Positions 1-8,903 of a stretch of DNA of 61,246 nucleotides are shown one piece after another. The position numbers were made by a program, and so were the translations under genes. Source of the DNA: Prevotella sp. UBA4268 (GTDB lineage: Bacteria; Bacteroidota; Bacteroidia; Bacteroidales; Bacteroidaceae). The notes beneath the pieces are model-generated. The model worked only from the letters and a program-made list of their open reading frames with translations, searched no databases and was not told the origin of the DNA. Location of the stretch: assembly GCA_002395135.1 (NCBI GenBank), contig DGWC01000108.1, positions 1,112 to 62,357 on the forward strand. The letters are read 5' to 3'. Numbering within the stretch: position 1 is the first letter of the stretch; each line of letters opens with the position of its first letter.

Positions 1-324
1 TGGGCTACCTGGTGTATGCCCTGTAAGGCAGAACTCCCACATCTCGAGGCGCTGGAGAAGGAGATGAAAGGCAAGGATGTCGTCTTTATCAGTCTGTCCA
101 TAGATACCGAGAAAGAGAAATGGGCACAGTTCATCAAGGAGAAGGCACTTGGTGGCGTACAACTGATTACCTATAATAAAGGTACGATCGTAGACGACTA
201 TGCCGTGGATGCCGTACCACGCTTCATGGTCTTCTCTAAGCAGGGTAAGACCGTCTCTACCAATGCTCCGCGTCCTTCAGAACCGGCATTGAAGGAGATG
301 ATTGAGAAGGCAATGGAGAATTGA
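1..324 (+). CDS. TlpA-like thioredoxin-fold protein, C-terminal part
   Basis: The reading frame is open from the first base, so this gene enters from outside the window; the ATG at 16 is the Met of the active-site motif and not a start. The fragment opens with W-A-T-W-C-M-P-C-K, a TlpA/ResA-type thiol-disulfide active site with CMPC in place of the common CGPC or CVPC. The cis-proline region follows as A-V-P-R-F. Family knowledge places such proteins in the periplasm, reducing or reshuffling disulfides; many carry an N-terminal DUF4369-type domain, which would lie upstream here. The next gene starts 32 nt after the stop, so the two are likely co-transcribed. The fold is clear; the substrate is unknown. 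Confidence 0.85.
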   Translation, partial: WATWCMPCKAELPHLEALEKEMKGKDVVFISLSIDTEKEKWAQFIKEKALGGVQLITYNKGTIVDDYAVDAVPRFMVFSKQGKTVSTNAPRPSEPALKEMIEKAMEN

Positions 325-356
325 TAATGGATAATTGAAAATAGATAATTGTTAAG

Positions 357-1439
357 ATGAAAAATATTTGTATTTCATTACTCCTTCTTTTCTTGTTGCC
401 ACTCCAGGGTATGGCGGCTGATGGCGTGGTGTTCCGCAACCTGAAATTTGCCGATGCGCTGAAAGCGGCCAAGAAAGAGAAGAAGAAAGTGTTCCTGGAT
501 TGCTATACGTCATGGTGCGTGCCTTGTGCCATGATGGCTAAAGAGATATTCCCCCAGAAGGAATGTGGCGATATGATGAACGATAAGTTCGTGAATATCA
601 AGATCGACATGGAGAAGGGTGAGGGTGTAGAACTCGCCAAGAAGTTGAACATCAGATCTTATCCCACATTCATCATCTTCAATGCCGACGGCACGGAGGT
701 CAACCGTATCGTGGGTGGATCAGCAACAGCCGGTGAATTCGTTACGAAGTTGGAGGAGGCGTTGGATCCTTCTAACTCTCTGACCGCCTTACAGAAATCC
801 TATGCAGAGACTCATGACTTCATGACAGGTATGAAACTGGTGGAGACCATGATGGCGAATAGTATGGACATACGTGCTACCCTGCGTGAGGTATTCGATA
901 ACGGTCATGAGTATGAGCGCTATCAGGACCGGGTGCTGATGTATGCTCTCTCTGCTGCCGACTATCGTGATCCCCTCTTTGATCATCTCATGGAGTATAA
1001 GCCCTATTTTGACCGTGCTCTCGGCAGTGAACGGGTAAACAGGATGATATTCGATAATTTCCGTGGTGGCATGTATCTTGTCTGCGATGGTCGTAAACAT
1101 GATTACACCGTGGAGGATGTCCGCAAGGCCGTGATGCTAACCAGTATGCTGCATATGCCTACCGATGATCCTCAGGTGCATCTCGTACATATCGCCTTGT
1201 ATGTCATTCAGGAAGACTGGGATGGTATGCTGGATTACTACACCCGTTTTGTGGCTCCGCTTCCACGTAATAATTCGTTCAAAGGAATCGTCGATGGATT
1301 ACTCTCTAGTAATGCAAAGAAGATGAACCCCGAACAGCGTGCCAAGGCCAGGAAATATTTTGAGGACAATGCCAAAAGACTCCAATATGAGGGTTCGATG
1401 GCAGAAAACGCTATGAATGTAATCGATAACATCAAATGA
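357..1439 (+). CDS. Secreted thioredoxin-fold protein
   Basis: 360 residues. A hydrophobic signal peptide covers about residues 1-21 (ends G-M-A-A). Residues ~25-140 form a thioredoxin-like domain of the Thioredoxin_7/DUF255 kind: a lysine-rich stretch, V-F-L-D-C-Y, then the redox pair C54-V-P-C57 and the cis-proline segment S-Y-P-T-F. The remaining ~220 residues are helical-looking and I recognise no domain there. It is probably a periplasmic disulfide reductase or isomerase. The stop codon overlaps the start of the next gene by 4 nt (ATGA), so it is translationally coupled to the TldD-like protease, which suggests a shared role in handling secreted peptides or proteins. Confidence 0.8.
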   Translation: MKNICISLLLLFLLPLQGMAADGVVFRNLKFADALKAAKKEKKKVFLDCYTSWCVPCAMMAKEIFPQKECGDMMNDKFVNIKIDMEKGEGVELAKKLNIRSYPTFIIFNADGTEVNRIVGGSATAGEFVTKLEEALDPSNSLTALQKSYAETHDFMTGMKLVETMMANSMDIRATLREVFDNGHEYERYQDRVLMYALSAADYRDPLFDHLMEYKPYFDRALGSERVNRMIFDNFRGGMYLVCDGRKHDYTVEDVRKAVMLTSMLHMPTDDPQVHLVHIALYVIQEDWDGMLDYYTRFVAPLPRNNSFKGIVDGLLSSNAKKMNPEQRAKARKYFEDNAKRLQYEGSMAENAMNVIDNIK

Positions 1440-4400
1440 TAAGAACACTATTATCTTTTCTATTTGCTATCTGCTGTTTGGATGTCTGTGCACAGGATAG
1501 TGACGTCCTGCTCCAGACACTCAAGGATGAATTGAACAGCGAATATCAGCAGTTGAGACAACAGCCCGTGAAACCCTATTTCATGTCGCTGCGCGTCAAT
1601 GACTTCCGTCGGGTGACCATACAAAGCAACATGGGCGTGGCAGCCACGGAAGATATTCAGGAGGGTAGGACGCTGACACCGCAGATACGTGTCGGCAACC
1701 CCCGACTTGATAACTTCAAACTGATCACTCAGGGTGCGGCTAACACGCAGGGACGTGATATCGCTCCATGGGTACTGCCGATGAACGACAATGATGTGGA
1801 GGGCATACGTGCCGGTATCTGGAGTGAGGTGCGCCGCCGTTATGATTTTGCCGTGAATGTCTATCGTGAGACACAGGCAAAGGTATCCACCAACGTGGCT
1901 GATGAGGATACCGCGGCATGTTTCTCCGTAGCTCCTGTTGAGCAGTATTATGAACAACCGTTGACGGCCGAGCAGAAGAAGATCGACATCGAGGCATGGC
2001 GCAACCGAATGAATAAGGTAAGTGCTGTGATGGCAGCCTATCCGGAGTTGCAGGGTGGTACAGCGCAGTTGAACTTCGAGGTGTCACGACAGTATATCGT
2101 CAACACCGAGGGTACCAGTGTGGTACAGAACAGGATCGCTGCCCGTGTGATGATCACCGCTCAGGGCATGGCCTCCGACGGTATGGTGCTGCCCGTCTCT
2201 TTCGACTACTATGCCACCAGTCTGGATAAGTTGCCTGACGTTGACGTGATGATTGTCAAGGCAAAAGAACTGGTGCAGCGTGTCAAGGCACTGATGAAGG
2301 CGCCTGTCGCTAATCCCTATACAGGACCGGCCATACTCTCAGGACCAGCCAGCGGTGTCTTCTTCCATGAGATTTTCGGTCATCGTCTGGAAGCACATCG
2401 TCTGAAGTCAGGAGGTGAGACCTTCCGCAACATGGTTGGCAAGAAAGTGTTACCATCCGATTTCAGTGTTTTCTGTGATCCCAGCCTTGCTGACTATTGT
2501 GGTAAGGAACTCAACGGCCATTACCGTTATGACTCTGAGGGTGTGCGTTCTCGTCGGGTGGACAATATCAAGAATGGTGTGCTCAATGAGTTCTTGTTGA
2601 GTCGTGTGCCGATGGATGGCTTCCCGCAGAGCAACGGACACGGAAGAGCCTCAGATGGTCATGATGCCGTTTCCCGTCAGTCGAGTCTTATCGTGGAGAC
2701 AACAGCCCCGCAGACAGAGGAGAAACTACGTGAGATGCTCCGTGCTGAGGCCAAGAAACAGGGTAAGGAGTATGGTTATTATTTCCTGACGGTGACGGGT
2801 GGCTTCACTACGACCGGACAGGGAAATACCATGAACTCATTCAATGTGTCACCTGTCGAGGTGTACCGTGTGTATGTGGATGGACGTCCTGATGAACTGG
2901 TGCGTGGTGTTGATCTGATCGGCACGCCGTTGTCTATGTTCTCACATATCGCTGCCGCCGGTAATGAACCTACTCTCTTTACCGGTTCTTGCGGGGCAGA
3001 GTCGGGATGGGTTCCCGTATCATGCGTATCTCCGCAGATTTATGTCACACAGATAGAGACGCAGCGTCGCAAGAAGGCACAACAGACGCCGCAGATACTG
3101 GCTGCTCCCGATAACAGTCTGTCGCCAACGAGTGATCTCAAGGAGGTAATGAAGAAAGAGGTAAGCCGCGCCGCCGATGAGTTGAATATCCGTGGCGCCA
3201 TGCAACCGCTGTTGGTTTCATCTATCGCCAATACCTCCCGTACGGCACGTATCGTAGGAGAACTGGGTGGTATCTCCATGAATTATCTCTCTCCCTGGAC
3301 GACAACGATCGGATCGGAAGTGACCATCGGCGATATCAAACAGTCGAGTAAGGTTGAGGCTGACCGTTACTTCTCTCAGGTGGCTTGTGTCGGTGAGAAG
3401 GTTGACGCTAATGCCGTGAGACGTGCCATATGGAATACAGCCGACAATTCGTATAAGGATGCGCTCAATATCTATGCGCAGAAACAGAATTATTACACGC
3501 AGCATCCGTTGCCGCTCGAATATGCCAATACCAACGACCTGATACTCCCAGCTGCCACATCTGCTCAAGAGTGCATAACAGCCGATATCCAGGATATTGA
3601 CATGAAACAGTTGGGTAGTCTTGTCGTTGAACTGTCATCGGTATTTAAGAACTATCCCCATCTCTATGATACATCCGTATCTTTCGATGTCGCACAGATG
3701 AACACGTTGCGCATCACCAATACGGGCCTTGAGGTGAATGATAGCCAACAGGTGTTGACCATGACCGTCGACGCAACGACGCAAAATGAGGATGGTACAC
3801 CCTGGAATGACAAAATGGTATTGTCGTACCCGTTGCCTGACTTCTTGAAGAATAAGGGCAGTCTGGTAGATCGTATCAATACGTTTGCCAGTAATCTGAT
3901 GGCTCTTCGTGACGCCCCAGTGCTGGATGAGGAGTATAACGGTCCGGTGATGTTTGAGGAGATGGCATCAGTCTATTCGTTGACCGATCCTGTCATTGCT
4001 GCTGTATGTGCCAGTCATGCGCTCCAACCTGCAGATGATGATTACGGTAAGAAGATAGGTCAGGAGATCATCGACAAGCGAATCAGTGCCGTCAATTACA
4101 GCGACCGCAGGGATTATAATGGTGTACCGCTGATGGGTGCCTACAGTGTTGATGCCGATGGTATCGTACCGGAAAAAGAACTGTTACTTGTCGAGAATGG
4201 TGTTCTCCGCAAACAACTCAATAACCTGCGTCCTACACCGTTTGCCAAGAACAGTACGGGTAGCTGTCGCTTCCCCGTTAATCCAGCTGTGCCGTCACCC
4301 GAGATATCCTTCGGTTCTCTGCATATCAAGGCCGTGAACACCACTGCCGATGAGAAGATGGAGAAGACCTTGCTGAAGACCGCCAAGAAGGCAGGACTGA

Positions 4401-4696
4401 AGAATGCGTATATCGTTTCTCTGCCAGAGGGTTGTTCTCTGATGCGCCTCTATCGAATCGATACAAAGACCGGTCAGCGTACCCTGATGCGCACAGACAA
4501 TATGGTAGAATCCAAACAAGCCCAGTTGAAGGCCCTTGTTGCGGTCTCTGCCAAGGAGAAGGTTGTCAACATGGCTAACTCGACGCAGAACAGTGTTATT
4601 GCTCCCCGTGCCTTTATCGTGGCAGAGAGCAAGATCGCCAAGCCCGTCCTGCGTGCAGCCCCCATCCCTGCAGTGACTTATCCACTGAACAGATAA
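1436..4696 (+). CDS. TldD/PmbA-type metalloprotease, internally duplicated
   Basis: 1086 residues, about twice the usual length of TldD or PmbA/TldE (~450-550). A signal peptide (residues 1-~19) suggests export, unlike cytoplasmic E. coli TldD. The first half carries the metal motif H311-E-I-F-G-H316 and a likely third ligand, C519, in T-G-S-C-G. The second half (from ~566) repeats the same order of segments: I-W-N-T-A-D matches I-W-S-E-V-R, the Y-P-H-L segment matches Y-P-E-L, and Y834-N-G-P-V matches Y295-T-G-P-A. At the place of HEIFGH it reads T850-D-P-V-I-A, so the metal site is lost, while a G-S-C motif (C944) remains. E. coli TldD and TldE form a heterodimer in which only TldD binds metal; this chain looks like a covalent version. 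It starts inside the preceding gene (4-nt overlap) and ends at a terminator. Confidence 0.85.
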   Translation: MIRTLLSFLFAICCLDVCAQDSDVLLQTLKDELNSEYQQLRQQPVKPYFMSLRVNDFRRVTIQSNMGVAATEDIQEGRTLTPQIRVGNPRLDNFKLITQGAANTQGRDIAPWVLPMNDNDVEGIRAGIWSEVRRRYDFAVNVYRETQAKVSTNVADEDTAACFSVAPVEQYYEQPLTAEQKKIDIEAWRNRMNKVSAVMAAYPELQGGTAQLNFEVSRQYIVNTEGTSVVQNRIAARVMITAQGMASDGMVLPVSFDYYATSLDKLPDVDVMIVKAKELVQRVKALMKAPVANPYTGPAILSGPASGVFFHEIFGHRLEAHRLKSGGETFRNMVGKKVLPSDFSVFCDPSLADYCGKELNGHYRYDSEGVRSRRVDNIKNGVLNEFLLSRVPMDGFPQSNGHGRASDGHDAVSRQSSLIVETTAPQTEEKLREMLRAEAKKQGKEYGYYFLTVTGGFTTTGQGNTMNSFNVSPVEVYRVYVDGRPDELVRGVDLIGTPLSMFSHIAAAGNEPTLFTGSCGAESGWVPVSCVSPQIYVTQIETQRRKKAQQTPQILAAPDNSLSPTSDLKEVMKKEVSRAADELNIRGAMQPLLVSSIANTSRTARIVGELGGISMNYLSPWTTTIGSEVTIGDIKQSSKVEADRYFSQVACVGEKVDANAVRRAIWNTADNSYKDALNIYAQKQNYYTQHPLPLEYANTNDLILPAATSAQECITADIQDIDMKQLGSLVVELSSVFKNYPHLYDTSVSFDVAQMNTLRITNTGLEVNDSQQVLTMTVDATTQNEDGTPWNDKMVLSYPLPDFLKNKGSLVDRINTFASNLMALRDAPVLDEEYNGPVMFEEMASVYSLTDPVIAAVCASHALQPADDDYGKKIGQEIIDKRISAVNYSDRRDYNGVPLMGAYSVDADGIVPEKELLLVENGVLRKQLNNLRPTPFAKNSTGSCRFPVNPAVPSPEISFGSLHIKAVNTTADEKMEKTLLKTAKKAGLKNAYIVSLPEGCSLMRLYRIDTKTGQRTLMRTDNMVESKQAQLKALVAVSAKEKVVNMANSTQNSVIAPRAFIVAESKIAKPVLRAAPIPAVTYPLNR

Positions 4697-4735
4697 TATA
4701 GGTACTTTGAAAGAATTATTATATCTTTATCTAAC

Positions 4736-4765
4736 AAAAAAGAGGACGTGGAAGTCCTCTTTTTT
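4736..4765 (+). terminator. Intrinsic terminator
   Basis: Stem GAGGAC (4742-4747), loop of six bases, stem GTCCTC (4754-4759), preceded by six A and followed by six T. It lies 40 nt after the TldD-like gene and closes the operon that enters the window at base 1. The A and T tracts would extend the stem on either strand, so it may also stop transcripts from the minus-strand nitroreductase gene. Confidence 0.85.
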
Positions 4766-4880
4766 CTTTTTTCTCATTTCTTTTCAGTGGGGTAGGAGAC
4801 ATCAGGTTGTTCTTATACAGATTGGCAACATCTTATTTTTGATTTGCCAACAGATGTCAACCAGAATAATCTGATGCATG

Positions 4881-5618
4881 TTACATGAATCCTTGCTGCT
4901 TCAGTGCACTAATCAGTCCTTCAGACATAGCAATGTTGTCTTTCTCGGTGTAACGTATGTCTGTGAAAACTTGTGCAAGTGTCTGCTTGTTGTTTATTCT
5001 TACAAACTCCAAGCTCTCCGGGAGGTTCTCTTTCTCTTTGTAATACTTGTCAATTCTCCGGCGATTGTAATCGTGATAAGTTTCATTGTGAATCACCGAC
5101 AAGAGCGGGAGACGGTCGGAAAGGGGTGGGTTCTCGTCGGGCCATCCCAAAGTGATGGTGGCAACGGGCATCACCAGTTTGGGCAATTTCAGCGTCTTGA
5201 TGATTTGTTCGGGCATGTATACGGTTGTTCCCAGGAAACAATAGCCCAGGCCTTCCTCCTCTGCCAGATTGCAGAATGTCTGTGTGAAGAGAAGGGCGTC
5301 GGTGGCTGCGTTCATGAATGACAGAAAATTACCATATCCGGGCACTGCGTTCCTGAACTTGGCCCATTGGCTTGTGCGACGGAAATCCGCACAAACCGTC
5401 AGCACGACAGGAGCCTGTGTCACCATCGGCTGGTTGAAATGCGCTGGTGCCAGTTCCTTTTTCTTGGCAGAATCCCTTGTGATGATCACGCTGTATAGTT
5501 GGAGATTGCCCATGGTTTGTGTCCTTTCTGCCTTCGACAGCAAACTATGTAGCAAAACATCACTGACATCTCTTGATGCATATTGTCTGATGGTTCTTCT
5601 GTTCTCTAAGTTCTTCAT
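4881..5618 (-). CDS. Nitroreductase-family NAD(P)H oxidoreductase
   Basis: 245 residues. The N-terminus R-R-T-I-R-Q-Y is the FMN phosphate-binding signature of the nitroreductase superfamily, and A-A-T-D-A-L-L-F-T-Q-T followed by E-E-E-G-L-G-Y-C-F-L-G-T is the usual helix and flavin-binding segment. Length and the C-terminal extension (ending L-K-Q-Q-G-F-M) fit the NfsA/FRP-like branch, FMN enzymes that use NADPH to reduce nitroaromatics, quinones or flavins. Cytoplasmic: no signal peptide. It is a single gene with its own promoter upstream, transcribed away from nrdJ. The natural substrate cannot be told. Confidence 0.88.
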   Translation of the reverse strand: MKNLENRRTIRQYASRDVSDVLLHSLLSKAERTQTMGNLQLYSVIITRDSAKKKELAPAHFNQPMVTQAPVVLTVCADFRRTSQWAKFRNAVPGYGNFLSFMNAATDALLFTQTFCNLAEEEGLGYCFLGTTVYMPEQIIKTLKLPKLVMPVATITLGWPDENPPLSDRLPLLSVIHNETYHDYNRRRIDKYYKEKENLPESLEFVRINNKQTLAQVFTDIRYTEKDNIAMSEGLISALKQQGFM

Positions 5619-5642
5619 TCTTCTGTAGTGTTATTGTTGCCG

Positions 5643-5674
5643 CAAAGATAGTGTAAACCTTGCAAAAAACAAAA
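5643..5674 (-). promoter_or_regulatory. Promoter of the nitroreductase gene
   Basis: On the minus strand TTTTG (5674-5670), a 19-nt spacer, then TAtcTTTG (5650-5643). This matches the Bacteroidota housekeeping promoter (-33 TTG and -7 TAnnTTTG). The predicted start of transcription is about 20 nt before the start codon. Confidence 0.75.
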
Positions 5675-5737
5675 TGTTTTCTACAAAAAGATATGTGGAT
5701 GTTGATTTTTTAGGAAATTGCAGATGCCGAAATCTTT

Positions 5738-5766
5738 AGAAAGTTTTCCGTTTTGGAAAACTTTCT
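5738..5766. promoter_or_regulatory. 12-bp inverted repeat upstream of nrdJ
   Basis: Arms AGAAAGTTTTCC (5738-5749) and GGAAAACTTTCT (5755-5766) are perfect complements around a 5-nt centre. It sits between two divergent promoters, about 60 bp upstream of the nrdJ -7 box and 64 bp from the nitroreductase -33 box. A terminator is unlikely since no gene points into it and no clear T tract follows. An operator is the simplest reading; it does not resemble the NrdR box I know. Confidence 0.5.
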
Positions 5767-5821
5767 TCGTGAAAAAGTGCAATTATTTGGCAAACTATTT
5801 CGTGTTGTGAAAAAATGCATG

Positions 5822-5829
5822 TATCTTTG
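5822..5829 (+). promoter_or_regulatory. -7 element of the nrdJ promoter
   Basis: TAtcTTTG, a full match to the Bacteroidota -7 consensus, 84 nt before the nrdJ start. The -33 region 20 nt upstream reads TTTC instead of TTTG, so it is weak and may rely on an activator. Confidence 0.55.
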
Positions 5830-5913
5830 CAAGTGATTTCATAGAGAAACAAGTTCTCTCTTCAAGAGAGGTCATTGCTTGGTATTGAAAAAACGAAACA
5901 GGTAGAAATATGA

Positions 5914-8457
5914 ATGAAAACTTACTCTTACGAAGAGGCTTTTAATGCCTCGCTTGCTTATTTCAATGGCGATGAACTTGCTGCGCGTGTATGGGTCAAC
6001 AAGTATGCCATGAAGGATAGTTTTGGAAACATTTACGAGTGCAGCCCTTCGGATATGCATTGGCGCATTGCTAACGAGATTGCCCGAATAGAGCGGAAAT
6101 ACGAGAATCCGATGTCTGCAGAAGAGATATTTAACCTTCTGGATCATTTCAAGTACATCGTTCCGGCAGGAAGTCCCATGACGGGCATCGGCAATAATTT
6201 CCAGGTGGCCTCATTGAGCAACTGTTTTGTGATCGGCCTTGACGGAGATGCTGACTCTTATGGAGCCATCTTGCGTGTCGACGAGGAGCAGGTGCAGTTG
6301 ATGAAACGCCGCGGAGGAGTGGGCCACGACCTTACTCATATTCGTCCCAAAGGCTCTCCAGTGAACAATTCTGCGCTGACATCCACCGGACTTGTCCCCT
6401 TCATGGAGCGTTATAGTAATAGTACGCGCGAGGTGGCACAAGATGGTCGCCGCGGAGCATTGATGCTTAGCGTGGGCATAAAGCATCCAGACAGCGAGGC
6501 TTTTATTGATGCGAAGATGACAGAGGGTAAGGTGACGGGAGCCAATGTCAGCGTGAAGATAGATGACGAGTTCATGCGTGCCGCCATTGAAGACCTTGAC
6601 TATGTGCAGCAGTTCCCTGTTGACTCGCCCAATCCTAATACCAAGAAAACCATCAAGGCCAAGACTCTGTGGGAGAAAATTGTGCACAACGCATGGAAGA
6701 GCGCCGAGCCGGGTGTCCTTTTCTGGGATACGATTCTTCGCGAGAGCATTCCCGATTGCTATGCTGACCTTGGTTTCCGCACTGTCAGCACGAATCCATG
6801 CGGTGAGATTCCGTTGTGTCCATACGATTCCTGCCGCTTGTTGAGCATAAACCTGTATAGTTACGTGGTGAATCCTTTCACACCAGAGGCATACTTCGAT
6901 TACGAACTGTTCAAGAAGCATGTTTGCTATGCCCAGCGCCTGATGGATGATATTGTAGACCTGGAACTGGAGAAGATAGACCTGATTATGGAGAAGGTGA
7001 AACGGGATCCGCAGAGCGATGAGGTGAAAGGAGCCGAGTATCATTTGTGGGAAAAAATCAAGCGCAAGAGTTCCATGGGACGTCGTACAGGAGTGGGTAT
7101 CACCGCCGAGGGCGACATGATTGCAGCCATGCTGCTGAGATATGGAACCCAAGAGGCAACCGATTTCTCTGTCAACGTGCATAAGACTCTTGCTTTGGCG
7201 GCATATGCTTCATCGGTTCAGATGGCGAAAGAGCGTGGTGCATTTGAAGTGTACGATGCGAAGCGCGAAGAAAACAATCCGTATGTGCTGCGCATCAAGG
7301 ATGCTGATCCGCAACTGTATAGCGACATGGTTAAGTACGGTCGCCGAAACATCGCATGTCTGACCATCGCACCAACGGGAACCACTTCGCTGATGACGCA
7401 GACCACCAGCGGCATAGAACCAGTGTTCCTTCCGGTATATAAGCGTCGCCGCAAGGTGAATCCTAATGATACGAATGTCCATGTGGATTTTGTTGACGAG
7501 GTGGGAGACTCCTTTGAAGAGTATATCGTGTACCACAAGAAGTTCCTTGAGTGGATGAAAATCAATGGAATTGATACTGAAAAACGCTATACACAAGAGG
7601 AAATCGACGATCTCGTGGCACGTTCACCTTATTATAAAGCCACTGCTAACGATGTGGACTGGCTGATGAAGGTGAAGATGCAGGGGGCTATCCAGAAGTG
7701 GGTAGACCATTCCATCAGTGTAACCGTCAATCTTCCCAATGATGTGGATGAGGCTTTGGTGAACCGCCTCTATGTGGAAGCATGGAAGAGCGGCTGCAAA
7801 GGATGCACTATTTATCGTGATGGAAGCCGGTCGGGCGTGATGGTACAGGTGAATGAGAAGAAAAAGGAAGACGTGAAGGTTGAGTCTGCGCCCTGCAAGC
7901 ATCCTGAAGTGACCGAAGTGCGCCCGCAAACCTTGGAATGTGATGTGGTGAGATTCCAGAACAACAAGGAGAAATGGGTGGCATTCGTAGGCTTGCTCGA
8001 TGGATATCCTTATGAGATCTTCACAGGTCTCCAAGACGATGAGGAGGGCATCATGTTGCCCAAGTCGGTGGTGAAGGGTAAAATTATCAAGCAGACCAAC
8101 GAAGACGGTTCTAAGCGATATGACTTCCAGTTTGAGAATAAGCGTGGCTACAAGACAACCGTGGAGGGACTGAGCGAGAAATTCAATCCTGAATACTGGA
8201 ACTATGCCAAACTCATTTCTGGTGTGTTGCGCTATCGCATGCCGATAGAGCACGTCATCCGCCTGGTTAGTTCCCTGCAACTGAAGAACGAAAGCATCAA
8301 TACCTGGAAAGTGGGCGTGGAGCGCGCTTTGAAGAAATACGTTTCCGACGGCACACAGGCAAAGGGGCAGAAGTGTCCGAACTGCGGTCACGAGTCGTTG
8401 GTCTATCAGGAAGGTTGTCTCATCTGTACCAATTGTGGTGCCAGTCGTTGTGGTTGA
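5914..8457 (+). CDS. nrdJ: Adenosylcobalamin-dependent (class II) ribonucleotide reductase
   Basis: 847 residues. It reduces ribonucleotides to deoxyribonucleotides with a thiyl radical generated from adenosylcobalamin, so it works with or without oxygen. Visible signatures: a first redox cysteine in L-S-N-C-F-V-I-G, the finger-loop motif N-P-C296-G-E-I with the radical cysteine, Y-S-N-S-T-R-E in the substrate site, and P-T-G-T-T-S-L. The last ~28 residues hold a CxxC...CxxC zinc ribbon (C-P-N-C ... C-T-N-C) plus a final C-G, as in the long class II enzymes whose C-terminal cysteines re-reduce the active site. The ATG at 5910 is out of frame, so 5914 is the start. The enzyme creates a need for B12; a BtuB-like receptor lies at 19.2-21.3 kb. 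No cobalamin riboswitch is seen upstream. Confidence 0.95.
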   Translation: MKTYSYEEAFNASLAYFNGDELAARVWVNKYAMKDSFGNIYECSPSDMHWRIANEIARIERKYENPMSAEEIFNLLDHFKYIVPAGSPMTGIGNNFQVASLSNCFVIGLDGDADSYGAILRVDEEQVQLMKRRGGVGHDLTHIRPKGSPVNNSALTSTGLVPFMERYSNSTREVAQDGRRGALMLSVGIKHPDSEAFIDAKMTEGKVTGANVSVKIDDEFMRAAIEDLDYVQQFPVDSPNPNTKKTIKAKTLWEKIVHNAWKSAEPGVLFWDTILRESIPDCYADLGFRTVSTNPCGEIPLCPYDSCRLLSINLYSYVVNPFTPEAYFDYELFKKHVCYAQRLMDDIVDLELEKIDLIMEKVKRDPQSDEVKGAEYHLWEKIKRKSSMGRRTGVGITAEGDMIAAMLLRYGTQEATDFSVNVHKTLALAAYASSVQMAKERGAFEVYDAKREENNPYVLRIKDADPQLYSDMVKYGRRNIACLTIAPTGTTSLMTQTTSGIEPVFLPVYKRRRKVNPNDTNVHVDFVDEVGDSFEEYIVYHKKFLEWMKINGIDTEKRYTQEEIDDLVARSPYYKATANDVDWLMKVKMQGAIQKWVDHSISVTVNLPNDVDEALVNRLYVEAWKSGCKGCTIYRDGSRSGVMVQVNEKKKEDVKVESAPCKHPEVTEVRPQTLECDVVRFQNNKEKWVAFVGLLDGYPYEIFTGLQDDEEGIMLPKSVVKGKIIKQTNEDGSKRYDFQFENKRGYKTTVEGLSEKFNPEYWNYAKLISGVLRYRMPIEHVIRLVSSLQLKNESINTWKVGVERALKKYVSDGTQAKGQKCPNCGHESLVYQEGCLICTNCGASRCG

Positions 8458-8477
8458 TGCAGTAAACAGGTAGAGGA

Positions 8478-8861
8478 ATGGAAGTAGTTGAGAGCATTGT
8501 CTATCTGGAAAACGTGCGATTCCATGCGTTTCATGGAGTGATGCCGCAGGAGCGTATTACTGGTGGTGATTTCATGGTCAGCGTCAGGGTAACGTATCCT
8601 TATTATAATGCTCTCCTTTCTGATGATGTTTCCGACACGTTGAACTATGCACAACTGTATGAACTCATCCGTGATGAGATGCAAAAGCCGTCCAATCTGC
8701 TTGAACATGTGGCAGGAAGGATTGGTGAGAGCATCAAGGCGCATTTCCCTAATGTAGAGGAAGTGTGGCTGAAGATAACGAAATGCAATCCGCCAATGGG
8801 AGGATGCATGGATGGAGCCGGTGTAGAGATACGCTTAAATTATAATAAATCTCCAGGCTAA
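8478..8861 (+). CDS. folB: Dihydroneopterin aldolase
   Basis: 127 residues. FolB cleaves 7,8-dihydroneopterin to 6-hydroxymethyl-7,8-dihydropterin and glycolaldehyde in folate synthesis. Family marks: F-H-A-F-H-G-V near the N-terminus, D-T-L-N-Y-A-Q-L-Y (substrate-binding region), L-L-E-H-V-A-G-R-I with the conserved Glu, and K-x-x-P-P in K-C-N-P-P-M-G-G. The C-terminal segment after the K-x-x-P-P motif is a little longer than in E. coli. It begins 20 nt after nrdJ, so both nucleotide-related genes may share a transcript. Confidence 0.92.
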   Translation: MEVVESIVYLENVRFHAFHGVMPQERITGGDFMVSVRVTYPYYNALLSDDVSDTLNYAQLYELIRDEMQKPSNLLEHVAGRIGESIKAHFPNVEEVWLKITKCNPPMGGCMDGAGVEIRLNYNKSPG

Positions 8862-8887
8862 GTTCCGATAGTTTGAGGAATAATTAT

Positions 8888-8895
8888 TAATTTTG
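8888..8895 (+). promoter_or_regulatory. -7 element upstream of the amidase gene
   Basis: TAatTTTG, 8 nt before the start codon at 8904. The start of transcription would fall only a few bases before ATG, giving an almost leaderless mRNA. No TTG at the usual -33 distance, so the call rests on one element. Confidence 0.4.
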
Positions 8896-8903
8896 CATTC
8901 CGT

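Noticed and set aside
5910..5912. ATG just upstream of nrdJ as start codon
   Set aside because: Its frame ends after about ten codons; the reductase frame begins at 5914.
5619..5913. Cobalamin riboswitch upstream of nrdJ (also looked for at 21307-21703)
   Set aside because: No B12-box-like conserved core was found in either leader; the nrdJ leader is short.
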